This document shows positions 34,286 to 41,511 of a stretch of 64,000 bases of DNA, piece after piece. The notes beneath the pieces are model-generated. The model did no database searches. It saw nothing but the letters and a program-made list of their open reading frames with translations, and had not been told where the DNA came from. This DNA comes from a bacterium (GTDB lineage: Bacteria; Vulcanimicrobiota; Vulcanimicrobiia; Vulcanimicrobiales; Vulcanimicrobiaceae), in NCBI GenBank assembly GCA_021794175.1, contig JAJYRI010000003.1, positions 32,441-96,440 of the forward strand, in the 5' to 3' direction. Position numbers and translations under genes: made by a program. How positions within the stretch are numbered: position 1 is the first letter of the stretch; every line of letters begins with the position of its first letter.

Positions 34286-34770
34286 TCTGCGCGCTCGATT
34301 CGCGCACGGAGCGCGTCGGCAATGCGATCCGATAGAGCGTCGGTACTGAGGCGCTCCGCCTCGGAAACACCGAACCGTAACTCGCCCGCACCGCCGAACA
34401 TCGATTCGGAGTAGGCGTATTCGTTCTCGGTCGCTTCCTCTGCTGCGATGATGTCGCCGTTGGGGAGTCGTACGACGTTCCCGAGGAGAAAGTCGACTGC
34501 GTTGGAGGCGTGCGAGATGGTGACATCATTTGCATCGCACGCATGTCGGAGATCGTGGAGCCTTTGCGTGATGCTCTCGAGATCGGTCTTCGTTGGGAGC
34601 TTGGCGTCGCGGAGGTCGACGACGAGCTTATTATAGGCTTCGAAGAGGTCGTCCATAATGTTCGCGAACGAGTTGTGAATCGATTCGATCTCGTCGGAGA
34701 TCGCGCGAATGTGACAGAGCGTAGATAGGAGCTTCTCGTCGATAGGTTGCGTTAGGGTTTGCGTAGCCAT
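34282..34770 (-). CDS. Element protein of unknown function downstream of the large terminase
   Basis: 162 residues from ATG 34770, preceded by GGAAAGGAAG; the frame extends further upstream without a good start. The first half is predicted coiled coil (SDEIESIHNSFANIMDDLF, RDAKLPTKTDLESITQRL). The second half is acidic with AIDFLLGN-like VDFLLGNVVRLPNGDIIAAE. In complete phages a portal gene would be expected at this spot. Nothing here resembles a portal, so this is a distinct accessory gene. It lies 63 nt after terL. Confidence 0.65.
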   Translation of the reverse strand: MATQTLTQPIDEKLLSTLCHIRAISDEIESIHNSFANIMDDLFEAYNKLVVDLRDAKLPTKTDLESITQRLHDLRHACDANDVTISHASNAVDFLLGNVVRLPNGDIIAAEEATENEYAYSESMFGGAGELRFGVSEAERLSTDALSDRIADALRARIERAE

Positions 34771-34833
34771 TGAGTGATTCTTCCTTTCCGTGTTTGCCCG
34801 GCGGCGCTGAAGCGTCACCAAGCGTTGGTGTGA

Positions 34834-36252
34834 TTAATGAAAGAGCGACCTGAGAAACGTGAGAGACTGAGATTCTGGGGCGTTGTAGTCGACCGACTCG
34901 ACGATTCGCGCATACACAAACGGTCGATCGACGATCTGTCCGAGCGCCATCGCGAAGGCGTCGACCATGTCATCGTGCTTTGCATTGGGAAACGCGAGCA
35001 ATTCGCGCTCGAAGTCGACAAGCCAGGGCGCGTCCTTTGGGAAGAACACGCGACCGCTCTCGAGCAGCCCCGTGATGCCCTCGACGCGCGACACCTTGGA
35101 ACCGAGCGCCTTCACCGGCACGATCGGGAGGCTGCTTTCGCGGCGAAGATTTTGGATGAGCTGCGTGCCGGCAGATGCGTCTTCGACGTAGATCGCCGAC
35201 GGATTGTGCTGCGAATACGTCGCCTGTACCATGCGAAGCAGTTCGGGATATTCAACCTTCCGGCGCAATACGTCGAGCACGAAGAAACCGTCGGGCCGCG
35301 CACCAAGGACGACAATAGCCGAGTAGTCGTTACTAACGCCGGTTTTCGACGCTGCGTCGAGCGCGCAAACGACTTTATCGAACGACTCCGGCGCCTTCTC
35401 GTAGCGCTGTAGCCATGCGCCTTTGACGATGTTTCCCTCGGTCGGCAAAGGGTTCTGTTGGAATTGGCATTCAAACCAACGGCTTCCCATGCTGCGCTTG
35501 CGCGCATCGAGTTCCGACGCAGGGATGCGGTCGGGCCACAATGCCTCGCCAACCGCGCGACCCATCGGATCGCCTACTTCGGCAAGGGCCGGCAGGCGCA
35601 AGAGCTCCCAATCGGCACCATCGGGGCCATCGAGAATACGACCGAAGAGATCGTCCTCGGCAAAGCGCGTACCGATCGCGATGATGCTCGCGCCGGGTTC
35701 AAGTCGTGGGATCGCGATTTCGCAATACCAGCGCCATGCCGCTTCGCGCTCGCCTTCGGTGCCGCTGTCGTGCTGGAGATCGTCGAGAATGAAATTGTCG
35801 GCACCGCGCCCCGTGACGCTGCCATCGACGCCAACGGCATACATTCCGCCGCCGTCGAGCAAGTTCCATCGCGCGGCGCTTGTCGAGTCTTCCGAGAGCC
35901 GCGATTCAAAGGGCCAGAGCGTGTCGCGCATGATGTCGCGGGCAGCGCGTGAGTTCCGCTCGGCAAGTTCGGCGCCGTGCGTCGCCATGATAACGGACTT
36001 GCGCGGGTTGCGCCCGAGGTACCAAGCCGGGAAACACTGCGAGACGATCGTCGACTTGCCGTGCCGCGGTGGGAGGTTAATCATTAACCGCCGGCACTCG
36101 CCGCGCTCGACAGCCTCGAGGCGTTCGGCAATGCGGCTAAGGTGCGCTGCGTCTTGCCATGCCGGATACATCCGCCGGCAGAAGTCCAGGAGCGATCGAC
36201 GAGCGAGCTCGATCTTCGCCGCTGCGGCGATGGCCTTCGTGTCGTGCTTCAT
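34834..36252 (-). CDS. terL: Phage terminase large subunit (TerL)
   Basis: 472 residues, full length. The ATPase has Walker A PPRHGKST at 61-68, Walker B FILDD at 154-158 and the coupling motif AIGTRFAEDD. The RNase H-like nuclease has its acidic residues in CALDAASK (about 296-303), IYVEDASAG and KHDDMVDAFAMAL near the C-terminus. All catalytic positions look intact. TerL translocates DNA into procapsids and cuts it, so a capsid must be supplied elsewhere, since none is encoded in this element. The ATG overlaps the bS21-like stop by 4 nt. Confidence 0.94.
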   Translation of the reverse strand: MKHDTKAIAAAAKIELARRSLLDFCRRMYPAWQDAAHLSRIAERLEAVERGECRRLMINLPPRHGKSTIVSQCFPAWYLGRNPRKSVIMATHGAELAERNSRAARDIMRDTLWPFESRLSEDSTSAARWNLLDGGGMYAVGVDGSVTGRGADNFILDDLQHDSGTEGEREAAWRWYCEIAIPRLEPGASIIAIGTRFAEDDLFGRILDGPDGADWELLRLPALAEVGDPMGRAVGEALWPDRIPASELDARKRSMGSRWFECQFQQNPLPTEGNIVKGAWLQRYEKAPESFDKVVCALDAASKTGVSNDYSAIVVLGARPDGFFVLDVLRRKVEYPELLRMVQATYSQHNPSAIYVEDASAGTQLIQNLRRESSLPIVPVKALGSKVSRVEGITGLLESGRVFFPKDAPWLVDFERELLAFPNAKHDDMVDAFAMALGQIVDRPFVYARIVESVDYNAPESQSLTFLRSLFH

Positions 36253-36431
36253 TGCTTCTCCAATCGCTTGCGAGCGGCCCTGGACTTGCGGCGACGACGT
36301 TCTGGCCGGGGAATGAACGCCTCGTGCAGCGCAAGCGAGCGGATAAGCCCGCTACGGTAAATTTGTTTGTCGAGATGCTTCAGGGCGACGTCGATAGGCT
36401 CGCCGCAGAGCACGATCTTGCCGTGATTCAT
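36249..36431 (-). CDS. Ribosomal protein bS21 homologue encoded in the mobile element
   Basis: 60 residues. The ATG at 36431 overlaps the serine recombinase stop (ATGA), and its own stop overlaps the terL start (ATGA). It follows the bS21 pattern. GEPIDVALKHLDKQIYRSG matches the bS21 core that in E. coli reads [20 protein letters not shown], then come LIRSLALHEAFIPRPERR and a basic tail RRRKSRAARKR in place of ERKRAKASAVKR. bS21 sits at the 30S platform near the anti-Shine-Dalgarno site and affects initiation. Phage-borne bS21 genes are known; I know of none described in a satellite. Confidence 0.75.
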   Translation of the reverse strand: MNHGKIVLCGEPIDVALKHLDKQIYRSGLIRSLALHEAFIPRPERRRRKSRAARKRLEKQ

Positions 36432-37138
36432 ACGGCCTCGGCGTTCATGCGGCTCGTTAAGATCGCGCTGACCGTGCTCGGATGCCACGCTTTGCCGCGA
36501 TGAGGGCGAAGACCGCGAGCATCGAGCATCGCCCCGATCTGCCGCAGGGTCGCGCCGGAAGCATACAAGGTGCGCATTTCTGCGAGCGCTGCCTGTTCTT
36601 CAGGAACCTCGACGAGCGCGTCGCCGTCGCGCCGATACCCGAACGGCACGGCACCGTATACCTTCCGTGCTCGCCGCTTATAGTCAAGCGCCGCCATCGT
36701 GCGTTCGCTCGCCATGCCGCGCTCGAGCTCGGCGAACGCCGAGATCAGCTGCAACACCATTCGGCCCATCGCGCTTCCGGTATCGAGCGATTCGGTGGCT
36801 GAAACGAGGCGCGTGCCGGTACGATCGCAGAGGTCGATAAGGTCGAGCATATCGCGAAGACTGCGGGTGAGGCGATCGATCTTCACGACGAAGACCGCGG
36901 CGATCTCACGACGCTCGATCATCGCCCGAAGCCGCTTCATCGCCGGGCGATCCATCGTCGCCCCCGAGAACCCGTCGTCGACGAACACCTCGCCAAGCGG
37001 TAAACCATGCCCTTCGGCCATCGCGAGGACGCGAAGGCGCTGAGCTTCGAGCGAGACGCCGTGCTCAGCTTGCTCGACAGTGGAAACGCGGCAATAGCCG
37101 GCGTTGATCTTTGCTTTGGGGGTTCGTCTTCCACGCAT
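36428..37138 (-). CDS. Serine recombinase (resolvase/invertase type)
   Basis: 236 residues from ATG 37138, with GAGG eight nt upstream. The catalytic domain has the nucleophile Ser19 in GYCRVSTVEQ, FVDDGFSGATMDRPAMKRL, VVKIDRLTRSLRDMLDLI and the long helix with FAELERGMASERT. Residues about 160-236 match the start of the Recombinase domain (KVYGAVPFGYRRDGDALVEV to GKAWHPSTVSAILTS), but the zinc ribbon and coiled coil of large serine integrases are absent. It is a second site-specific recombinase in the element. DNA inversion or multimer resolution is more likely than integration. Confidence 0.88.
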   Translation of the reverse strand: MRGRRTPKAKINAGYCRVSTVEQAEHGVSLEAQRLRVLAMAEGHGLPLGEVFVDDGFSGATMDRPAMKRLRAMIERREIAAVFVVKIDRLTRSLRDMLDLIDLCDRTGTRLVSATESLDTGSAMGRMVLQLISAFAELERGMASERTMAALDYKRRARKVYGAVPFGYRRDGDALVEVPEEQAALAEMRTLYASGATLRQIGAMLDARGLRPHRGKAWHPSTVSAILTSRMNAEAV

Positions 37139-37201
37139 CACTGCTACCTCGATCTTTCCGGTTCCGTTCGGTACTGTAAATATAGTTACCACTTTCCCAT
37201 A

Positions 37202-37227
37202 TTTATGGCAAGCCCCCAAGCCATAAA
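37202..37227. promoter_or_regulatory. Dyad operator between divergent recombinase and RHH genes
   Basis: TTTATGGC (37202-37209) and GCCATAAA (37220-37227) are a perfect 8-bp inverted repeat with a 10-bp centre, ending 3 bp before the GTG at 37230. The region towards 37139 is unusually AT-rich (ACTGTAAATATAGTTACC). It probably holds the divergent promoters and an operator for the small RHH-like protein. A hairpin on the mRNA is the alternative. Confidence 0.5.
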
Positions 37228-37229
37228 CG

Positions 37230-37439
37230 GTGAACGCTCCCATCGTGGTAGCCAAAGGCAAAGTGAAGTCGACGTACGACCTGCCCGTGAAGACGAAGCA
37301 TCGTCTTGCGATCCTGAAGGCCGATCTCCGCGCCGCCGGCTTAGGTGTCTCGGAGTCATCGATCCTGGAGGTGCTCATCGACGAGGCCGATCCCAAGTCG
37401 CTCGCACGACACTTCCGCAACCTCGAGAAGGGGTCGTGA
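37230..37439 (+). CDS. Small ribbon-helix-helix-like regulator
   Basis: 69 residues from GTG. One basic strand-like segment (GKVKSTYDLPVKTKHRLA) is followed by two helices (ILKADLRAAGLGVSESSILE and VLIDEADPKSLARHFRNLE), the size and layout of RHH (CopG/ParD-like) repressors. It is one of two plus-strand genes in the element and is divergent from the serine recombinase. No toxin gene is adjacent, so a promoter regulator of the recombinase operon is more likely than an antitoxin. Confidence 0.6.
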   Translation: MNAPIVVAKGKVKSTYDLPVKTKHRLAILKADLRAAGLGVSESSILEVLIDEADPKSLARHFRNLEKGS

Positions 37440-37508
37440 CGATAAAGGCGATTCCCGGCCTCTAGGGCGCGCGTTTGACCGCCTGGGAATACAGGAAGCC
37501 ATACGCCG

Positions 37509-38039
37509 CTAATCATGGGCCTCTATCGCCTCAGAAACGGTCGTTTCGGCGTATTCCGCGTCGACGGCCTCTGAAATCGCTACGGCCTTGGGGGAAGATC
37601 CGAGGCTCGCCAGCGATCGCAGCTCGTCGACCGTTAAAGAACCCAAATTCGCGGTTTGAATTCGAGCGTCGACGATGGTCGTCGAGTTTTTCTCTTGCCA
37701 TAGCCCGCTCGCCTGACCGAGCAGCTTTAGGGTTTCCCTCGCTTCTTTCAGGATCGCCGCGAGATCGCGGACATTGCCGCGATTTTCAGCGAGTTCGATT
37801 CCTCGTTCGGCAGCCTCGATGTAGCGCTCGAGCTTATCGAGCAGTATGCGCGGCCCCATCGATTCGCGTCGCGCGAGTTCGCGAGCGATGGCCGGTTTTA
37901 CATGAACGGTCTTATGATTATGGACGGCGCTGCCCGATAAACCGAATTGCGCAGCTATACTTCGTTCCGAACGGAGCGAAAGCGCTGCGTCGATGGCCTT
38001 CCGTTGCGGATGGTTACAGACGGTGCAGCGGCCAGCCAT
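37509..38039 (-). CDS. Terminase small-subunit-like DNA-binding protein
   Basis: 176 residues from ATG 38039, which shares one base with the stop of the replication ATPase (TAATG). The N-terminus is a compact Cys/His plus helix-turn-helix unit (CTVCNHPQRKAIDAALSL, IAAQFGLSGSAVHNHKTVHV) common in phage proteins that act as small terminase subunits or HTH adaptors. The remainder is a helical oligomerisation region (DKLERYIEAAERGIELAEN, EARETLKLLGQASGLW). TerL is encoded 1.3 kb downstream on the same strand, with the recombinase and bS21-like genes between. The TerS role is inferred. Confidence 0.7.
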   Translation of the reverse strand: MAGRCTVCNHPQRKAIDAALSLRSERSIAAQFGLSGSAVHNHKTVHVKPAIARELARRESMGPRILLDKLERYIEAAERGIELAENRGNVRDLAAILKEARETLKLLGQASGLWQEKNSTTIVDARIQTANLGSLTVDELRSLASLGSSPKAVAISEAVDAEYAETTVSEAIEAHD

Positions 38040-39340
38040 TATGCCGCCTCGCAGTCGATACAGAGGCCATCGCTGAGAGGTTCGCAGGGTCGCAGTCGAA
38101 GGCAGCGCTTGCAAAGCTTGATACTCGCGCGCGCGCGCGTAGACTCACTACCTTGGCTGAGACTATTATTATTGGCTGAGACTATATTATTATGGCTGAG
38201 ACTAGAGTAGTCTCGGCCATCGGGCTTTTGGGTGTCAGTTGTAGTCTCGGCCAAAGTTGTAGTCTCAGCCAAGTATTTGTTCTTAGGGCCATCATGGCGG
38301 AGACTACTCCAGCGAAGCTCCGGCTGGAAACGGTTGCCGCCGCGGCGCTCGATTTTACGATCGCGAACAAGATCGGCGCGTGCCCGTTCGTAGGTTCTTT
38401 TGCTCACGCCGGCCTCGGTGACGATCCGGTCGAGCTCTTTCCCGAGGATGTCGCCTCCTGCGCCGTCGACGGCCTCAAGGATTGCCTCACGCGCTTCGTC
38501 ACGCGCCGACCGTTCGTTTCCATCCATCGCCGGAGCGAGAAGCCGTTCGGCGCTGAGCTCTTCGGCGAGCCCCATCCACCAGAGCCCCTCATTATCGATG
38601 CGGAATTCCACCGGTGCGACTGCCTCGGCGATATTGCTTTTCATCTGTACGATCGCCCGGCGCCCTGAGTCTTGGTCTTTGGCGACGAGCAACACGCTCC
38701 GTGCGAGCCCAACGAAGCCAATCGACCCTCCAACCCGGTAGATCGACCGGCTCGCGCCGCTTTTGTTGAGGTGCGCCACGACACAAAGGGCGACGCCGGT
38801 CTCATGCGCGACATCGGCGAGCGGCTGGAGCGCAGATCGAACCTCTGCGTCGCGATGGGCGTCGATCCCGCCAAGGAGCGCGCCGATCGGATCGACGACG
38901 ACAAGCGCGATGTTTCCCCTCCGAAGGATCTCCTCACGCAGCTCGGCGACGTGATGAAGCCCGAACGGTTCACGGTGCCCATCGGCGTCGACCTTGCCGC
39001 GAATGACATGAAGGCGTCCGAGTGCGGCCCCCACGCGCTCGGCACGGACGCGGATCGTATCTTCGAGCCCGTCCTCGCCGTTCCAGAGAAGGCAGTCCGC
39101 CGGCGCGCCCTTCTCGCCGTCCGGGAGCGCATCGCCGCGAGAGATTGCCGCAGCGATCGAAAGCGAGAGGTACGATTTCCCGTCGCCGGGGTCGCCGACG
39201 ATCATCGTCACTTTGCCTCGAGCGATACGTCCGCGCCATAGCCAATCGATCGCTTCTGGTTCAACGTCGGCAAGCGTGGCGCAGTCGAGCCCCTTTTGCG
39301 CCTCGAACCGGAGCCGGTCGTCGTCGGTTAATACCTGCAT
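38039..39340 (-). CDS. RepA/KaiC-like AAA replication ATPase with C-terminal zinc ribbon
   Basis: 433 residues from ATG 39340. The RecA-fold ATPase has Walker A GDPGDGKS at 49-56, LLWNGEDGLED, Walker B ALVVVDP ending at D150, and CVVAHLNKSG. It is of the AAA_25/RepA helicase type used by plasmids, phages and satellites. Residues about 300-350 form a winged-helix-like unit. The tail holds an Ala-Glu-Thr repeat produced by the iteron array in the DNA and a CKRC...CIDC zinc ribbon. With the CHC2 protein it probably starts replication of the excised element. Confidence 0.85.
   Translation of the reverse strand: MQVLTDDDRLRFEAQKGLDCATLADVEPEAIDWLWRGRIARGKVTMIVGDPGDGKSYLSLSIAAAISRGDALPDGEKGAPADCLLWNGEDGLEDTIRVRAERVGAALGRLHVIRGKVDADGHREPFGLHHVAELREEILRRGNIALVVVDPIGALLGGIDAHRDAEVRSALQPLADVAHETGVALCVVAHLNKSGASRSIYRVGGSIGFVGLARSVLLVAKDQDSGRRAIVQMKSNIAEAVAPVEFRIDNEGLWWMGLAEELSAERLLAPAMDGNERSARDEAREAILEAVDGAGGDILGKELDRIVTEAGVSKRTYERARADLVRDRKIERRGGNRFQPELRWSSLRHDGPKNKYLAETTTLAETTTDTQKPDGRDYSSLSHNNIVSANNNSLSQGSESTRARASIKLCKRCLRLRPCEPLSDGLCIDCEAA
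38153..38306. repeat. Iteron-like array, seven 13-bp repeats, candidate replication origin
   Basis: The consensus is (A/T)TGGC(T/C/G)GAGACTA. Four direct copies are at 38153-38165, 38172-38184, 38192-38204 and 38294-38306. Three inverted copies are at 38208-38220, 38242-38254 and 38260-38272. Spacing of the first copies is 19-20 bp, close to two helical turns, and they are separated by AT-rich tracts (ATTATT). The array lies inside the 3' end of the replication ATPase gene. Confidence 0.75.
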
Positions 39341-39633
39341 GGTCGAGCATCCTCGGCGATCTCGCGCAACAATTCGCGCGCACGATCGAGCACGCGCATT
39401 TGCGTGCGCGGAAGAAACTTCATCAACGGGCGCAGCCACGACGGATCGGCATCGACGCGCCAGGCGGCTTCATCGATCGCGCGACCGACGCAGAATTTCC
39501 AGGCGGGATCGTCGTCGAAGGGAACGATTTCCCACCATTGCGAGGGGAGGTCTTCGAGGAGAATCCCGTAGCGGCGAGCGACGGTGCGCCGTGCTTCGTT
39601 GACGAGTCGAGTGGTAACGGCAACCTCACGCAA
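39328..39633 (-). CDS. Element protein of unknown function between CHC2 and the replication ATPase
   Basis: About 101 residues if started at TTG 39633, chosen because AGGAGG lies six nt upstream; a GTG at 39648 is the alternative. It overlaps the CHC2 stop by 8 nt and the ATPase start by 13 nt, so it belongs to the replication module. The sequence is Arg/Trp-rich and helical (LVNEARRTVARRYGILLEDL, PSQWWEIVPFDDDP, FLPRTQMRVLDRARELL). No known motif is seen. It may be a primase or helicase accessory factor. Confidence 0.6.
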   Translation of the reverse strand: MREVAVTTRLVNEARRTVARRYGILLEDLPSQWWEIVPFDDDPAWKFCVGRAIDEAAWRVDADPSWLRPLMKFLPRTQMRVLDRARELLREIAEDARPCRY

Positions 39634-39946
39634 AGCGCGCCTCCTCACGTTGGCGAATACGCGCGAGCTCTAAGCGGATCACTTCTTCGAGCGCTTGCGC
39701 CGATGTCGGTGGCTCGGGCCGGCGATAGTCCGTCGACGCGAAGAGATCGCGGACACTAATGCCGAGCGCCGCACAGATTGCCGACAGCTCGCACGACGCC
39801 CAACACCGCAGGAGGATGCGCCCCTCTCGTCCCTCGCGAATCGATAGGGACGGGGAGCGATCGTCATGCGCCGGACAGCGCGCTATCCATGCGCCGCGAG
39901 ATGCGCGCACGCCGTCGAGGCGTTGCAGTATATCGCCGACCGTCAC
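39626..39946 (-). CDS. CHC2 zinc-finger (primase-like) protein
   Basis: 106 residues from GTG 39946. The CHC2 zinc module is clear: ILQRLDGVRASRGAWIARC, PAHDDRSPSLSIREG, then ILLRCWASCELSAICAALG and IRDLF-like SVRDLF. This is the common phage/plasmid variant, which normally leads into a Toprim or primase catalytic domain. Here the protein stops 40 residues after the finger, with no catalytic part. It may provide only template recognition, working with the adjacent ATPase. Confidence 0.8.
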   Translation of the reverse strand: MTVGDILQRLDGVRASRGAWIARCPAHDDRSPSLSIREGREGRILLRCWASCELSAICAALGISVRDLFASTDYRRPEPPTSAQALEEVIRLELARIRQREEARFA

Positions 39947-39970
39947 AGAGGCCCCACCACAAAGAGAGCG

Positions 39971-40079
39971 GGGGAGGCGTTGGAACCCACCTCCCCTTGG
40001 AGGAACGCCCCTCCACAACGGTGCGTCGCACCGCTGCGAAGCTTCGTCGCAGGAGCGGAAGGAAGAACCGCTCCTGCGA
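39971..40079 (-). other. Cluster of stable hairpins in a 178-bp non-coding gap of the element
   Basis: No gene is seen at 39947-40124. Inverted repeats follow one another: 39971-39977 with 39990-39996 (7 bp), 39998-40003 with 40010-40015 (6 bp), 40019-40024 with 40028-40033 (6 bp), and 40047-40058 with 40068-40079 (12 bp perfect, 9-nt loop). The arm at 40047-40052 can also pair with 40034-40039, so two structures exclude each other. This could be a leader switch, a small RNA, or a protein or packaging site. Confidence 0.55.
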
Positions 40080-40124
40080 TCGGCCAGCCCGCGGCGACGA
40101 CTCGCAGGCTGACATCTTGAAAAA

Positions 40125-40415
40125 TCACTTCGCGCCCTCGCGATACTTTTTGCCGAGCGCGATAATCGCGCCAAGCAGATCGCCGTGGTTTGCCGAGGGT
40201 TTGCACGCCTCGACCTCAGCGCGGGAAATGCTCGGGGTCGGCGTTTGCGCGGTCAACGATACGGGCGCAGCGATCCGCGGCGCATCACGGACAACATCGG
40301 CGAGCGTCTTTGGTTCAGCCTTTACGGTGGCCTTCGCTGCAGTCGAGCGAGCCGGAGCCACGCGCGTGCCGATGACCTTCCCCGCGACGAAGACGGGCTT
40401 TGAATCGTTCTTCAT
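40125..40415 (-). CDS. Element protein of unknown function
   Basis: 96 residues from ATG 40415, overlapping the upstream coiled-coil gene stop by ATGA. The N-terminus is Lys/Val/Ala-rich (KNDSKPVFVAGKVIGTRVAP) and seems disordered. The C-terminus has a short helix (HGDLLGAIIALGKKYREG). No domain is recognisable. Its position at the start of the early operon suggests a regulator or replication accessory. Confidence 0.55.
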   Translation of the reverse strand: MKNDSKPVFVAGKVIGTRVAPARSTAAKATVKAEPKTLADVVRDAPRIAAPVSLTAQTPTPSISRAEVEACKPSANHGDLLGAIIALGKKYREGAK

Positions 40416-41005
40416 GCCGCGCTCTCTTTCGCATCGTGCTCGGCGACAGCGCTGTGCGCTCGCTGCCAACCGGCAGAGTAGAGGTTGAGCGTGCGCTGCA
40501 TCGCTTGCGCGAATTCCCAAGCGATACCCGCGCGTCGTTTCGCATCTTCGGCCATTGCGTTGGCCTCACGAGCAAGCTCGGCGATCGCGGCACGACGAGC
40601 AGCCAGCGCGGCGGCGTGAGCGACGAGTGCTTCACGGCGCAGTGGAGCGATTCGCGCCTTGCGCGCCGCGAGCTCGTCCTCCGCGCGGTCGCGCTGCTCG
40701 GAGAGCCGCTTAATCGCTTTCTCGATCTCGCTCGCCTGAAGACCGGATGCAAGCGCTTCGCCGCGTTCGGTACGAGATGCCGCCAATTGCTCGGCGAGTT
40801 CGCTGATCTGTCGCTCCAAGTCGTTCGCGGCGGCTTGCGCTGAGTCACAGGCTGTTTTCGCAACGTCATCGGCACGGATGGCGTCCGCAGCGATCTGACT
40901 AGCCCGTTGCTCGATCCCCCTGACCACCTCGGCAATCGCTGCCCTAATTTCGGCCGGCGTTGCGTTGACGACGTCGAGTGAGGCGAAAATTTGGTCGAAA
41001 GTCAT
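40412..41005 (-). CDS. Long coiled-coil element protein
   Basis: 197 residues, almost wholly helical with heptads: IRAAIAEVVRGIEQRASQIA, LERQISELAEQLAASRTERG, IEKAIKRLSEQRDRAEDEL. Such proteins occur in the early region of many phages and satellites without a known role. It is coupled to the excisionase-type gene by an ATGA overlap upstream and to the 96-residue gene downstream. Scaffold-like, Mu Gam-like or DNA-end-binding functions can be imagined, but nothing in the sequence decides. Confidence 0.65.
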   Translation of the reverse strand: MTFDQIFASLDVVNATPAEIRAAIAEVVRGIEQRASQIAADAIRADDVAKTACDSAQAAANDLERQISELAEQLAASRTERGEALASGLQASEIEKAIKRLSEQRDRAEDELAARKARIAPLRREALVAHAAALAARRAAIAELAREANAMAEDAKRRAGIAWEFAQAMQRTLNLYSAGWQRAHSAVAEHDAKESAA

Positions 41006-41202
41006 TGTTCCGAATCTTTCTTGGCGACGGTGTAGGACTGCAAAAATAAATCCAGGGACGTGCGTGACACTCGAAAGACTCGGCGCTCGCCGGACGTGGG
41101 AAGAGCGATCGCCGGAAGGCGCCCTGAAATGATGAGCGTGCGAACCGTGGGCCGCGAGACGTTCAGCTCCGATGCGACGTCAGCGATGGTTAAAAGGCTC
41201 AC
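41002..41202 (-). CDS. Excisionase-type HTH protein (AlpA/MerR-like)
   Basis: 66 residues. The GTG at 41202 overlaps the XRE gene stop as GTGA. It contains one winged HTH of the excisionase/helix_turn_helix_17 kind (LLTIADVASELNVSRPTVRT, LIISGRLPAIALP, RVFRVSRTSLDLFLQSY). In satellites and prophages, proteins of this class switch on excision or act as activators of the early operon. This one lies second in the minus-strand run, so it would rise once the XRE repressor is relieved. Confidence 0.8.
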   Translation of the reverse strand: MSLLTIADVASELNVSRPTVRTLIISGRLPAIALPTSGERRVFRVSRTSLDLFLQSYTVAKKDSEQ

Positions 41203-41441
41203 GGTTTTCCCTCGAAAATTGCGAAGGAGACCGTCGAGATTAACTGCTCGGACGGAATGTTTAGTGCACGCGCCAGCGCCTCGATGTCCGGGCGACTTGG
41301 ATGCGTGATTCCGGCGGCCCAATTCCGAAGCGTTCGCGGTGTTCGACCGATCGTTTGGGCGATATCCCGAAGCGACAGGCAACGATCGCGGAGCAGCAGC
41401 TCGGCTAGTTGAATCGAATTCGTTGTGGTGCGTTTTCCCAT
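41199..41441 (-). CDS. XRE-family repressor-like protein
   Basis: 80 residues, one Cro/CI-type HTH: CLSLRDIAQTIGRTPRTLRN, WAAGITHPSRPDIEALARAL. It lacks a C-terminal peptidase or oligomerisation domain, so it is a Cro-size regulator. It heads the long minus-strand run and faces the plus-strand 41523 gene across an 81-bp divergent region with a clear dyad (41483-41511), its likely operator. Confidence 0.8.
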   Translation of the reverse strand: MGKRTTTNSIQLAELLLRDRCLSLRDIAQTIGRTPRTLRNWAAGITHPSRPDIEALARALNIPSEQLISTVSFAIFEGKP

Positions 41442-41482
41442 TTCGCCCCTAGTGTACGCTTCGGAAAGGGGCTCGTCAGTAA

Positions 41483-41511
41483 TGTAACGAATTTACGTAT
41501 TTAGCGTTACA
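41483..41511. promoter_or_regulatory. Dyad operator in the element's divergent control region
   Basis: TGTAACG (41483-41489) and CGTTACA (41505-41511) are perfect 7-bp inverted half-sites, 22 bp centre to centre. The intervening AATTTACGTATTTAG is AT-rich and could include -10 elements for both directions. It lies between the XRE and 41523 genes and is the likely target of the XRE protein. Confidence 0.65.

Noticed and set aside
35423..36316. Plus-strand 297-codon frame across terL
   Set aside because: Antisense shadow of the intact terminase, Arg/Ser-rich without a motif.
37230..37439. Toxin-antitoxin pair with the RHH protein as antitoxin
   Set aside because: No partner toxin frame overlaps or follows it. 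The next plus-strand gene is 4 kb away.
38153..38306. Repeat array as a CRISPR
   Set aside because: Repeats are only 13 bp, in both orientations, irregularly spaced and inside a coding gene. No cas genes are near.
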